NCBI GenBank assembly: GCA_009760855.2
Contig: WPIO01000119.1
Coordinates: forward strand, 676,001 to 740,000
DNA length: 64,000 nucleotides
Reading direction: 5' to 3'
Origin: Cristatella mucedo
Taxonomy: Eukaryota; Bryozoa; Phylactolaemata; Cristatellidae
This document shows positions 40,801 through 44,208 of this stretch, in pieces (the stretch's first letter is position 1; each line of letters opens with the position of its first letter). The notes under the pieces are model-generated. The model saw only the letters and a list, made by a program, of their open reading frames with translations. It did no database searches and was not told the origin of the DNA. A program made the position numbers and the translations under genes.

Positions 40801-40974
40801 AAAGGCAGCCAGGCATCTCTTGAAATGGAAGGAGAGAGGCCAATTGGCTCGGACTCAGGAAGCATGGATGAGTATGGGGTCGACACCAAAACTGGCAAGT
40901 TTAATGAGGATGGTTCATTCATAGGCAAATATGGTCCCAAAGGCCAACGGTCTGGAGCTACTGGTCATGTTTAA
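1933..40974 (+). CDS. L1-family Ig cell-adhesion receptor (spliced, 5 Ig + TM + FIGQY-type tail), whole gene
   Basis: This is a hand-built gene model. The coding exons are 1933-1999, one of 11521-11632 or 12473-12584, 20536-20744, 21717-21956, 27248-27476, 30612-30961, 33466-33570, 33663-34049, 34135-34275, 34481-34553 and 40785-40974. They total 2103 bp (700 codons plus stop). Every intron is GT..AG and every junction keeps phase. The predicted product has a leader, Ig1 (about 24-128), Ig2 (131-255), Ig3 (260-335), Ig4 (338-437), Ig5 (438-566), a TM helix (582-604) and a cytoplasmic tail (605-700). The tail blocks RNKG (606-609), GSDSGSMDEYG (659-669) and FNEDGSFIGKY (677-687) follow the order seen in L1CAM, neurofascin and neuroglian. 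In those proteins the last block binds ankyrin and links adhesion to the spectrin skeleton. Homophilic or heterophilic adhesion at the cell surface is inferred from the family. No FNIII domain is present. The family call is strong; the leader exon is the weakest part of the model. Confidence 0.88.
2448..2530 (-). repeat. LINE-A/SINE-B type 3' tail, minus strand
   Basis: An AAT microsatellite is followed by TTTGTATAGCACC and then the complement of the tail stem-loop (AAATCTCTGTCTAGGTG). The body of the element is not recognisable. The rest of 2000-3090 is intron without visible coding sequence. Confidence 0.5.
3090..3516 (+). mobile_element. LINE-A reverse transcriptase fragment, 5' piece of a split copy
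   Basis: It aligns by eye with the better copy at 9585-10735: a polymerase region with LPLADV and a mutated catalytic box (Y-T-D-D at 3256-3267). It contains stops and frameshifts. It breaks off in the phrase that in other copies reads CTAGGTGTCATGTT and resumes near 6010, with LINE-B sequence between. It lies in intron 1 and is a dead copy. Confidence 0.7.
3517..6008 (+). mobile_element. LINE-B copy inserted into LINE-A (degenerate reverse transcriptase)
   Basis: About 2.5 kb of a non-LTR retrotransposon with many stops. Recognisable in order are a linker region (about 3850-4200), an RT region with NY..ISLL-like and QYGF-like segments (about 4470-4620), YADD (4970-4981), and the C-terminal ARLV...SP..KELGWL segment (about 5440-5520). 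The copy ends in the LINE-B 3' terminus near 5960-5990. Clade assignment to the L2/CR1 group is inferred from these motifs. It is non-functional. Confidence 0.7.
6009..6502 (+). mobile_element. LINE-A, middle piece of the split copy
   Basis: It resumes the LINE-A text interrupted at 3516 (AGTGACC, then ACAACATCATCTCCACA). It continues through the region ending LTSRFCRSL-like to GCTCCCAAAGCCTGGAA, where a second LINE-B copy in the opposite direction breaks it again. Confidence 0.7.
6503..7389 (-). mobile_element. LINE-B 3' part, minus strand, inserted into LINE-A
   Basis: The minus strand reads ARNLGVVFDSCLSFKSF, then LDYCNSLLAGLPKKAIM, then HGLAPSYLAELLHQFQP and SFSSAGPRLWNSLPQFL. These are typical of the C-terminus of L2/CR1-like reverse transcriptases. 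One frameshift separates two long open pieces. The 3' terminus (at 6503 on the + strand) matches the LINE-B ends at 25585 and 54545. Confidence 0.75.
7390..8330 (+). mobile_element. LINE-A 3' end, followed by a second overlapping LINE-A 3' end
   Basis: 7390-7745 is the rest of the split copy: CTCCCGACCTGCGTCAG, the 3' UTR with the tandem GTGCATG motifs, the stem-loop tail (TGCCTAGAAAGAGATTGA), and an ATT microsatellite. A second, more decayed LINE-A 3' part starts at about 7742. It has its own tail at about 8255-8325, ending in a TTAT-rich stretch. Confidence 0.65.
8331..9584. other. Intron 1 sequence without recognised features
   Basis: AT-rich intron. No exon with splice signals and Ig-like coding, no RNA gene and no clear repeat was seen. 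The part after 9430 may belong to the following LINE-A copy but is too decayed to say. Confidence 0.3.
9585..10735 (+). mobile_element. LINE-A copy with polymerase box and complete 3' end
   Basis: The best + strand LINE-A copy. It contains NLPLADVTAKQNLGFHF, then the YADD box (9651-9662), then ESARNLGVMFQSDLPLDDHI, SRLDFSNSLLTGLPA-like and DLHWLPVKQQIDFK segments. A 3' UTR follows, then the stem-loop tail (AAGCGCCTAGAAAGAGATT) and a TTA-rich end. At least two frameshifts are present. The 5' end is truncated. It lies in intron 1, just upstream of the exon duplication. Confidence 0.8.
11521..11632 (+). CDS. Exon 2A: first half of Ig1 (alternative copy A)
   Basis: A 112-bp exon between the acceptor TCTTTTTAAG and the donor AA/GTCAGT. 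It enters in phase 1 and leaves in phase 2. It encodes TVYAPILTRLPGNSQVKL, then LFVTSLFSGFVLACQPDA, giving the A and B strands of an Ig domain and its first cysteine. The phase-2 exit just after the B strand is the same as at the end of exon 5 (Ig3). It joins in frame to exon 3 at 20536, which supplies the tryptophan and the second cysteine. A paralogous copy of equal length lies at 12473-12584. Confidence 0.78.
12240..12385 (+). mobile_element. LINE-A 3' tail inserted in the second duplication unit
   Basis: A very 5'-truncated insertion: CAGGCATGATTTTACTTAC, the stem-loop tail (GAGCCTAGAAAGAGATTAA) and an (ATT)n end. It is absent from the equivalent place in the first unit (about 11430), which dates it after the duplication. 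Confidence 0.75.
12473..12584 (+). CDS. Exon 2B: first half of Ig1 (alternative copy B)
   Basis: This exon is 112 bp, the same length as copy A. The acceptor is AATTTTTAG and the donor AA/GTAAGT, closer to consensus than copy A's. It encodes TVYPPIIMSLQVNGQVNP, then FVVTSLTSDVVFVCQPDA. By my count 21 of 37 residues match copy A, including the invariant CQPDA end. Phases are also 1 in and 2 out, so splicing A to B would shift the frame. Only one copy can be used per mRNA if both are functional. It is not known whether both are expressed. Confidence 0.78.
12771..15289. other. Intron between exons 2B and 3; LINE-A-type tail at 13350-13440
   Basis: No coding exon recognised. A minus-strand LINE-A-type tail lies at about 13350-13440 (CTTTTTCTAGGCACTTTAC). 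A weak SINE-A-like stretch (about 13740-13905, including GATGGTGATAGCCGG) may be an old + strand copy, but its boxes are not clear. Confidence 0.3.
15290..15345 (+). repeat. Near-perfect hairpin: 25-bp stem, 6-nt loop
   Basis: The arms 15295-15314 and 15321-15340 are exact reverse complements over 20 bp (GCTGTTTAAGGCCAGAGCAC and its complement), with the loop ATTCTC. Counting one A:A mismatch, the stem reaches 15290-15345. It lies in the long intron before exon 3, so it would be transcribed with the gene. It could be a small-RNA precursor, the end of a small inverted-repeat element, or chance. No matching second copy was noticed in the window. Confidence 0.7.
15346..16861. other. Intron sequence without recognised features
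   Basis: No exon, RNA gene or recognisable repeat. An open frame at 15473-15760 encodes a hydrophobic stretch but lacks splice signals and Ig features and is probably chance. Confidence 0.3.
16862..17645 (+). mobile_element. LINE-A 3' part
   Basis: It starts in the middle of the RT C-terminal region (CTACTTTCAGCTACATAACA) and continues through SRLDFCNSMLTGLPA and QLQLVQNLAARLV segments. It ends with the 3' UTR and tail (GCGCCTAGATAGAGATCGA, then a TTAT-rich end). It is 5'-truncated and frameshifted. Confidence 0.75.
17646..18494. other. Intron sequence without recognised features
   Basis: AT-rich sequence with no visible coding exon or repeat family. Confidence 0.3.
18495..18660 (-). mobile_element. 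SINE-A copy (tRNA-derived)
   Basis: On the minus strand it shows an A-box-like region, the B box GGTTCGAATCT, and the family body GGGCGATCCTTCATTCCCA. The end phrase GGCTGTTAA also follows. It matches the + strand SINE-A copies at 38425 and 47105. Confidence 0.65.
18661..20535. other. Intron sequence; LINE-A 3' UTR fragment at 19415-19535 (minus)
   Basis: A decayed LINE-A 3' UTR piece (ATGCACAGCATCAGCACTC, ATAAGCACACTAAGGACAA) lies at about 19415-19535, in minus orientation. The rest shows no exon or known repeat. The region around 19780-19850 contains a loosely repeated CCAGT.TGGGA.CTTC.GAGG motif. Confidence 0.4.
20536..20744 (+). CDS. Exon 3: second half of Ig1
   Basis: The acceptor is a long pyrimidine tract ending in TTGCAG, and the donor is GGAG/GTATGT. 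Entry is phase 2, matching exons 2A and 2B, and exit is phase 1. It encodes VDPSTTYNWTVNG with the core tryptophan, then DGNYECTAKNSQGTAVSS with the second cysteine. The G strand follows, ending at DVRVG. This is an ordinary I-set pattern and contains an NWT glycosylation site. The reading frame stays open upstream of the acceptor and happens to contain a Cys pair. An alternative acceptor at 20456 (phase 1) would give a single-exon domain without exon 2. The pyrimidine tract and the phase match favour 20536. Confidence 0.82.
21717..21956 (+). CDS. Exon 4: first two-thirds of Ig2
   Basis: Entry and exit are both phase 1; the donor is TACG/GTAAGC. It encodes the A and B strands with LILPCNSSG, a long C-C' region, and ends at TFNDYG. 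The LPCN around the first cysteine and the NDYG before the next strand resemble Ig2 of L1-family proteins. Two in-phase acceptors lie 9 bp apart, ending at 21716 (TTTCTAG) and 21725 (TTTATAG). The second would drop three residues (A-F-I) and join smoothly at G-T-Y. The NSS is a possible N-glycosylation site. Confidence 0.82.
22762..22802 (+). repeat. (TC)n microsatellite in intron 4
   Basis: About 20 uninterrupted TC units, followed directly by GCAG. The rest of intron 4 up to 23200 has no recognised exon. On the sense strand the run looks like an ideal polypyrimidine tract before an AG. Confidence 0.9.
23205..23335 (-). mobile_element. SINE-B copy
   Basis: On the minus strand it begins CTGGTTTGGCCAAGTGG and GGTGCTCGCCCCGACC, an A-box-bearing tRNA-like head. 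A B-box-like region and the tail (CATATGTGAGGCACTTGAA) follow. It matches SINE-B at 58423. Confidence 0.65.
23405..23510 (-). mobile_element. SINE-A head fragment
   Basis: The minus strand shows an A-box-like TAAGGCAGTTGCTTTTCAC and the B box GTTCGAACCC, close to the SINE-A head. The body is poorly kept. Confidence 0.5.
23511..25169. other. Intron 4 sequence without recognised features
   Basis: No exon, RNA gene or clear repeat was recognised. Some stretches may be very old repeat remains. Confidence 0.3.
25170..25275 (+). mobile_element. LINE-B 3' terminus
   Basis: A short, 5'-truncated piece. AAGTCGCTTAGGCTGTGAG and AAAACTCTCCTGTGTAAAA lead to GGAGTCTACAGACGGAGAT, the LINE-B end seen on the minus strand at 6503 and 25585. 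Confidence 0.55.
25450..25575 (+). mobile_element. SINE-B 3' part
   Basis: It starts inside the head (GGCCGAGGTTAAGTATGGA) and runs through CATATATGTGAAGCACCTG and the tail (AGAGCATGAGTTCTCTTAT) to an ATTTATGT-rich end. It sits next to the LINE-B fragment at 25585. Confidence 0.6.
25585..25900 (-). mobile_element. LINE-B 3' fragment
   Basis: It matches the minus-strand LINE-B ends at 6503 and 54545: CTGTCGGTAACCCCACAAA, then AGCCTAAGTGGCAGTATG and CATTCGGTACCAATATGAC. It is decayed, with no open frame. Confidence 0.55.
25965..26112 (-). mobile_element. SINE-B copy
   Basis: An ATT-rich end (at left), the tail stem-loop in complement (ATAGCGCCCCAAGAGAACC), the B-box complement GGGCTCGAGCC, and the head ending AACCAGCTTGG. 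One of the better SINE-B copies, in intron 4. Confidence 0.75.
26113..27247. other. Intron 4 sequence without recognised features
   Basis: No exon or repeat recognised. The 26420-26650 part has an open frame of 75 codons without splice signals or familiar motifs. Confidence 0.3.
27248..27476 (+). CDS. Exon 5: end of Ig2 and start of Ig3
   Basis: The acceptor is GTTGTAG and the donor GA/GTAAGT. Entry is phase 1 and exit phase 2. The first part completes Ig2: TLFIRNSTADQF then SFKSISCYIKES, with the second cysteine and an NST sequon. A Ser/Thr/Pro-rich linker follows (MQPSSTPGTLTTAPT). The A and B strands of Ig3 come next, ending in VPEGASFFLSCIFD. The exon therefore crosses a domain boundary, and both of its introns fall inside Ig domains. 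Confidence 0.85.
27705..28160 (-). pseudogene. Tc1/mariner-type transposase remnant
   Basis: The minus strand reads WPSQPPDLNPVEHIFECC, the conserved C-terminal segment of Tc1/mariner transposases that precedes the third catalytic acidic residue. Upstream in the neighbouring frame are KHTAKA (the position of the usual D-x-x-KHT box, with the Asp lost) and FDGNMDHHWHIELFRNAE. At least one frameshift separates the two parts. A direct 17-bp duplication containing GTACAGCACTCAAAA (about 27857-27890) extends the C-terminus. No terminal inverted repeats were seen. Dead DNA-transposon fragment in intron 5. Confidence 0.7.
28190..29165 (-). mobile_element. LINE-A 3' part with long open frame
   Basis: The minus strand has an uninterrupted frame of 188 codons (28590-29156) with KTNLLVMGKPSVIQRFE, ESAQNLCVIFKSNLSLD, FVTSRLDFCNSLLTGLP and DLHWLSVKQLIDFKVL. 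This is the C-terminus of an L2/CR1-like reverse transcriptase. The 3' UTR and stem-loop tail lie at 28205-28260, with a TTATTA microsatellite at the end. It is one of the youngest-looking copies here. It lies in intron 5, antisense to the gene. Confidence 0.85.
29245..29630 (-). mobile_element. LINE-A 3' UTR fragment
   Basis: An ATA/ATT-rich end, a decayed tail (ACTCAATATCTTTCTAAGC), then the 3' UTR landmarks (GGGGTGATATGCACACGGT) and the end of the coding region (CACATTTAAAATGAAACT). Confidence 0.65.
29665..29760 (+). mobile_element. tRNA-derived SINE head (SINE-A-like)
   Basis: It contains an A box (TAGCGCAGGAGGTAAGGTG) and a perfect B box (GGTTCGAATCC). The D-arm and part of the acceptor stem can pair. 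The anticodon stem does not pair, so this is a SINE head rather than a tRNA gene. The following body differs from the other SINE-A copies. Confidence 0.55.
30612..30961 (+). CDS. Exon 6: end of Ig3 and most of Ig4
   Basis: The acceptor is CTTTTTAG and the donor CCA/GTAAGT. Entry is phase 2 and exit phase 1. It finishes Ig3 with ALVNWNNYVANR (core Trp) and LPSLWTCTYVSSSG (second Cys), ending TGTITVTVLPYPEI. Ig4 begins with TTGSVAVFTCRVRP and ATFKWYKNG, a textbook I-set B-C region. The exon stops before the E-F strands, which lie in exon 7. Confidence 0.9.
30962..33465. other. Intron 6, no recognised features
   Basis: A 2.5-kb intron inside Ig4. No further exon, RNA gene or clear repeat family was seen. 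The longest open frames (31315-31590 on +, 32967-33278 on -) show no familiar motif. Confidence 0.35.
33466..33570 (+). CDS. Exon 7: end of Ig4
   Basis: A small exon of 105 bp, phase 1 at both ends. It encodes LTISNVDKADISVITCTASN, the E-F strand signature of an I-set domain with its second cysteine, then the G strand ending GVRLIVT. Acceptor ATTTTTTAG, donor CACAG/GTATGT. Only 92 bp of intron separates it from exon 8. Confidence 0.9.
33663..34049 (+). CDS. Exon 8: Ig5, membrane-proximal Ig-like domain
   Basis: A 387-bp exon, phase 1 at both ends, that encodes one divergent Ig-like domain. Cysteine lies in IRFLCDY, tryptophan in EKVVWQM, and the second cysteine in GSVNCSV; the last strand is GQITVTE. 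The usual Tyr two residues before the second Cys is missing. NTT and NCS are possible glycosylation sites. The Cys-Trp-Cys layout supports Ig rather than fibronectin III. In canonical L1 proteins FNIII repeats would stand at this membrane-proximal position. Confidence 0.82.
34135..34275 (+). CDS. Exon 9: transmembrane helix
   Basis: Phase 1 at both ends, acceptor TTTTGTAG, donor TATG/GTGAGT. It encodes a short Pro-rich stalk (PPPLEITTVAQFPY), a 23-residue hydrophobic helix from WIIGVIV to LIIFCV, and then the stop-transfer and membrane-proximal block QRNKGEQYY. The block RNKG..Y right after the helix is a conserved feature of the L1 family tail, where it takes part in FERM-protein binding. 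The intron before it is 85 bp, so nothing lies between Ig5 and this exon. Confidence 0.92.
34481..34553 (+). CDS. Exon 10: proximal cytoplasmic tail
   Basis: A 73-bp exon, phase 1 in and phase 2 out, with acceptor TTGCTACAG and donor CC/GTGAGT. It encodes VGKKEMDAGHDPKED followed by RPTWQDFNR. It continues the juxtamembrane block of exon 9 with a Lys/Glu/Asp-rich segment, like the K-E-rich segment after RNKG..Y in L1CAM and relatives. A 6.2-kb repeat-filled intron follows. Confidence 0.85.
34554..36260. other. Intron 10, first part, no recognised features
   Basis: No exon or known repeat. Several short open frames on the minus strand overlap each other and look like chance. Confidence 0.3.
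36265..36480 (-). mobile_element. LINE-A 3' end fragment
   Basis: An AATAAT microsatellite, then the tail in complement (TAAATCTCTATCTAGGCAC) and a decayed 3' UTR. It is 5'-truncated. Confidence 0.55.
36548..37795 (+). mobile_element. LINE-A copy interrupted by a SINE-A
   Basis: It contains the polymerase box region (CTATGCAGATGACACTGAA, about 36655), an open frame of 187 codons (36673-37236) with KLSDDKINRLFIGKTSV and HISTIKSAYFQLHKITK, and the following C-terminal part with frameshifts. The 3' UTR is broken at about 37528 by a SINE-A. The LINE tail resumes after it (GTAAAATGCATATAGAGAG, about 37735-37795), ending in a TAAT-rich stretch. Confidence 0.75.
37528..37660 (+). mobile_element. 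SINE-A inserted in LINE-A 3' UTR
   Basis: It carries the B box GGTTTGAATCC and the family body GGGCGATCCTTTATTGCTG, ATAGCCGTAAAGGCTCATC and CTATACAAGAAAAGAGGCT, ending TCTAGTATTTATTT. Most of the head is missing. Confidence 0.7.
38160..38212 (+). repeat. Short tandem palindromic repeat, three 16-bp units
   Basis: Three units of AGAGGAGTCTCTAT(AG) stand in a row, flanked by TCCATAG on the left and CTATGGA on the right. The whole block is close to its own reverse complement. It lies in intron 10. Confidence 0.85.
38425..38602 (+). mobile_element. SINE-A, near full length
   Basis: tRNA-like head with A box (CTAGGTAAGGCGTTGCTTT) and B box (GTTCGAATGCT), then the body (GGGCGATCCTTTATCGCCA, TCTTCTGTCGCCATACAAA). 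It ends GCTAGCATTTTTT. It serves as a reference copy for the family in this window. Confidence 0.8.
39225..39355 (+). mobile_element. SINE-B 3' part
   Basis: TCTGACTGAGGTCGTGGGC, a B-box-like region, CATATGTGAAGCACCTGAA, and a tail AGAGATTAAGCTCTCTTGG leading into an ATT-rich end. The head is partly lost. Confidence 0.7.
39575..39748 (-). mobile_element. SINE-B copy
   Basis: AT-rich end, the tail in complement (TAGTGCCCTAAGAGAGCTA), CACTTCACATTTGCCACGG, and the head ending ACCCAAACCAG. An extra segment lies between the boxes. Confidence 0.65.
40360..40515 (+). mobile_element. SINE-B copy just upstream of exon 11
   Basis: The head has GGTGGTTTGGCCTAGCCAA, then GGTCTGGCCGAGGTCGTGG and CGTAGGTGACGCTTTTATA. 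The tail (GGTTTCTCATAGGGTACTA) is decayed. It lies about 270 bp before the acceptor of exon 11. Confidence 0.65.
40785..40974 (+). CDS. Exon 11: distal cytoplasmic tail with ankyrin-binding FIGKY motif
   Basis: The acceptor is TTCTTGACCAG, entry is phase 2, and the stop codon TAA is at 40972-40974. It encodes GSQASLEMEGERPIGSD, then SGSMDEYGVDTKTGK, then FNEDGSFIGKYGPK and a C-terminus ending TGHV. The order S-x-x-SL, P-I/L-GSD, acidic-Tyr-Gly and FNEDGSFIGxY is the same as in vertebrate L1-family tails. The motif is FIGKY (40918-40932) instead of FIGQY, with the regulatory tyrosine kept. The last four residues do not form a class I PDZ ligand. Confidence 0.92.
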
Positions 40975-41801
40975 GACTGCTGCCTCCAGGATACCATGTG
41001 CAACCTAAATGGGGCATATTGTTTGCAGAAGCTTGCAGATACATTTTACTATATTTGCATGCAGAGTGTACAGGGATGTAGCCTGGGCACGTGGCCTTTT
41101 TCTATTGTACAACCATGCACGGTTGTCCTCACGCATGTGAACTGGCCCTGGCTTGCAGCCACACCCTTTTTTGGGATAACTGCTGGTTATCTGCTGTTGT
41201 ATCCAGAGTATAAGAATAACTTTCATTACCAAGACTGGTTTGCCACGCCGGGAAATCTTCCTAATGCCGTTCTTTTTGTATGCATCAATTTTGCCTTGCA
41301 GTGGCGGTCAGCTTGTGTACAGCTTATGAGAGCCGAGAATGCTAAGAAAAACTAAATCGCATGGACTGTGAGTTACGACAGAGTCGTGGTATCTGACAAA
41401 CCCTACGTTTCTGCACCACCGGCTTATAGATTCAGATTAATAAGCTTTGCTTGCCAACAACATTGTCGGCCGTGAAATCAGCCCACGGCCTAATGATTTG
41501 GTTTCAGGAATGGGCTGGAAGCAGTGATCCGTGTTCTTTCTGATCGTTATCGGTTCAAGCTATCAACCTTTTATGTACCCACTTTTCGTAGCATACTTTA
41601 CCAGTGCTGATGTCTACAGTGAGCTTGCGGGTTTTGTCGGTGAAAAGAATTGGTTTGTCACATGTCTCACGAACGTCTAAGGAATCTAGAATATCTTATT
41701 TCTTTCTTACTCTCCTAGCATGTGCTTTTCTAATTTCTTAAACATTCGCCCAGTAGATGCCTAATGAGTTTCATCATGCATGAAGGGTGTGGTACAATAA
41801 A
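40975..41801 (+). other. 3' UTR of the L1-like gene with candidate poly(A) signal
   Basis: No long coding frame follows the TAA. The first AATAAA on the + strand that is well placed for a 3' end is at 41796-41801, about 0.8 kb after the stop. It is followed by a T-rich stretch and then by a LINE-B fragment. The end of the transcript is inferred from this signal only. Confidence 0.45.
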
Positions 41802-41804
41802 AGT

Positions 41805-42060
41805 CCCTTTTTGATTAATTCATCATAATATATTTGTGTCCAACTTTTTGAAGTCGTGTGGAATAATGTGTGTTGCTCCTTGGTGTTTTCGATGATAAAG
41901 TGAGAGCTATAAAAATAGCAGCTCAGGATTGCTTGAAAGGATGTGCCACAATTAGCAGCAGGCGAGGTCACATTCGGGTCAGCTTGGTATACATAAGGAA
42001 AGCCTTGGTAGCGATCAGGTGTTCATGCGGCTTTCATCCTCTGCACGTGCCCTGTTGCTT
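41805..42060 (-). mobile_element. LINE-B fragment downstream of the gene
   Basis: It contains AAAATAGCAGCTCAGGATT and GGATGTGCCACAATTAGCA, which match the CAGCTGAAAAAG...TGTGCCACAGTCGGCAG stretch of the LINE-B copies at 6720 and 54730. Decayed; no frame. Confidence 0.5.
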
Positions 42061-42544
42061 AGATGTACTTTTTAAAGGTCCTTAGTAGGACTTACAACCC
42101 AGAAGCTAGTGGAGCGGCTGTATCGATTTTTGCTTTGGACTGTGGTGCTTCTCACTTAAACATAGCGCATGCTGTTCCATTCACAAATACCGTCGTGGTA
42201 TTTCCTCTTGGACTGAGAGAAATGATACGAACAACCCGACATCTTCGGTCCGGCCGTCTGCAGCCAGAATAGAAGCCTGCACCAAGAATTGACAAGCTCA
42301 TCTCTACTGCAGAGGGGCCTTCATTTTGCTAACTAAGTACACAGTGAATGGCAAATTGAGCAAAACTGAGTAATGCCTGCTGCTATGTGGCTGGAACCTG
42401 AAATAATACCGTGTCATCACGAAAGCTAAAGCACTAGAATCCTGGTTTGAAAAGAAAAGCAGTCTTTTTGGGCAGCGTCAGGGTGCTCCAAGGGCCAGTA
42501 TCACGAGTTACAAGTCCAGCTTTCTGAAGACTGAGGTGTACATG

Positions 42545-42732
42545 GTGTCATCCTGAATCTTATGCTGTGGTGACAAAGGCTATCATCTAGGCGTAAGTTG
42601 CTTGTAGTCGAGGGTGCAAATCATGCCGTGGGCGACTTAGTTGCCAACTGCAAACATTGATGGTAGCCGTTAAGGCTCTCCTGCCTCTATAGAAGTGAGG
42701 CTGTTAGATCACCTCGTATTTTTTTAAGGCCG
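42545..42732 (+). mobile_element. SINE-A copy
   Basis: A degenerate head, a B-box-like GGGTGCAAATC, then GTGGGCGACTTAGTTGCCA, GTAGCCGTTAAGGCTCTCC and GAGGCTGTTAGATCACC, ending in a T run. It matches the SINE-A body at 38520. Confidence 0.65.
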
Positions 42733-42865
42733 AACTTGGAAAAAGTGGAAATTCAGCATCGATGATAGCTTCGCCAGATAATTGTTCAGCTTCTTCAGTA
42801 AACAAGATTGGATGTTCTTCTGCAGGAATGTGGTCTGTCTATTTGAGGTTATAGGAATCACATGT

Positions 42866-44208
42866 GTAATGCCGAAGGCTCGGCGGGGTAGGCTTGACCT
42901 GCCGCTTACCTAGCGGCGTAGCCTATCGCCTAATGCCGTTCGGTGTGTGCCTTCGAGAAATAACCTGGCCGCCACGAAACGAGTGTTTCTGGCGCTAAGC
43001 TGCTTACCGTTACTAAAGGGGGTCGTGAATCTGCGACGTGAATTGGAAAGCGAGACACACAAATTGGGGATTTTACTGAACTTCATTCGCAATCGCACAA
43101 AGTCGCAGCGGGTCTAGTTCAGTTTTATCTCCACGCTCCTCGCACGCTCTCAACTGCACCAACACTCTAGCGGAGGGAATACTCCTCCACACTGAGTGCG
43201 ACCCGGACCCTAAACCCTAACCGGAGAACTAGGAATCCGTTCTCACCTGTGACGAGGGAATATCCCCAACACGCCAACTTAAACACTCTTTCGGAGGGAA
43301 TAATTCTCCACACTGAAGCGCGAACCGGGGCCTAAACCCTACCAGGAGAACTAGAACTCGGTTTCCACTAGTGCGGCAGGAATACTCCAGACGCCAACTC
43401 AAACACTCCTGTGGAGGAAATACTTCTCCACACTGAAGCGAGAACCGGAGCCTAAACCCGAACTGGAGAACTAGGGCTCCACACACGCCAACTACGCCTA
43501 GATCGCACCGGTAAATCCCTATGCCGAGACCACGTGCTAGCGGGCACCCACACGACACACAAACAACACAAAACGCGAAAGAACACACGAAATGCCAGCT
43601 CGGGCGCGATACGACCGTATTCGGTGGAGTTCCACCGAATCTTCCTAGCGCTGTCTCGTCCTGTTCCGTCAATCGCCGGTGAACAGCCCGCCCTCCTCCC
43701 TCGCTTTCAGAGAAACGAGTGCGAAGGCGTCGAAGCCGGACCAAAGACAAAGGCCGTAAGACCAAGAGTGAGCGTCGCTCGACTCTTAAATACCTAGCTG
43801 AAACAATGGGGCAAGAGCTTAGTGGTATTGGGCCCGGACACCTTGGCCCATTACGGAAAGGAATTACTACCGTCCCCAGGCCACTGGAAGGGCACCTCTG
43901 TCCAGCTTGAATGGGGAATGAGTTCCAGACGATTCTTTCTTGGAAAGAGGGAAGGCGTGGGTTGACAGGCCAGCCAACATCTATCAGCAGCTTCCGCGGG
44001 TATCGGACCAATTCTAAAGGCCGAATCGCCGCGGCTCGTCTCAGAGCTTCCTGGCTTAAGCTTGAGCTCTTAAGCCCTTCTTCTCTAACCGCACTGACGC
44101 TCCTCTCTGGATCACTGCTCCAGGACAAAGGAGTTCTAACCCGCCTCCAAACAGCTCTTGTTTGCGCTAAAATTCAGCCAAGGCCAGCAGGGCGCTACAC
44201 ACGTAACT
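42866..44208 (+). mobile_element. GC-rich dispersed element, copy 1 (possible solo LTR)
   Basis: Copies 1 and 2 share ordered landmarks. These are GGCTCGGCGG near the start, TTTCTGGCGC / TCTCTGGCGC, TTATCTCCACGCTCC / TTATCTTCATTCTCC, GAGCGTCGC.C followed by TACCTAGCTG, GGTTGAC.GGCCAGC, and AGGACAAA.GAGTT near the end. In copy 1 the ends read TGTGTAATGCC and GGGCGCTACACA, a TG..CA arrangement as in LTRs. No target-site duplication was seen. A minus-strand open frame of 299 codons (43229-44128) covers much of it but is likely a by-product of GC content and internal repeats. Confidence 0.55.
43161..43500 (+). repeat. Three tandem 120-bp repeats inside GC-rich element copy 1
   Basis: The phrase AACACTC recurs at 43161, 43281 and 43401, exactly 120 bp apart. 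Each time it is followed by GGAGG.AATA..TCTCCACACTGA-like text, then CCTAAACCC and GGAGAACTAG. The third unit is slightly short. Copy 2 of the element has only one such unit (about 46015-46180), so the array arose or was lost in one copy. Confidence 0.85.

Noticed and set aside
43229-44128. 299-codon minus-strand open frame, the longest in the window
   Set aside because: It lies over the 120-bp tandem repeats and the GC-rich element. The peptide repeats reflect the DNA repeats, copy 2 of the element does not keep the frame, and no domain is visible.
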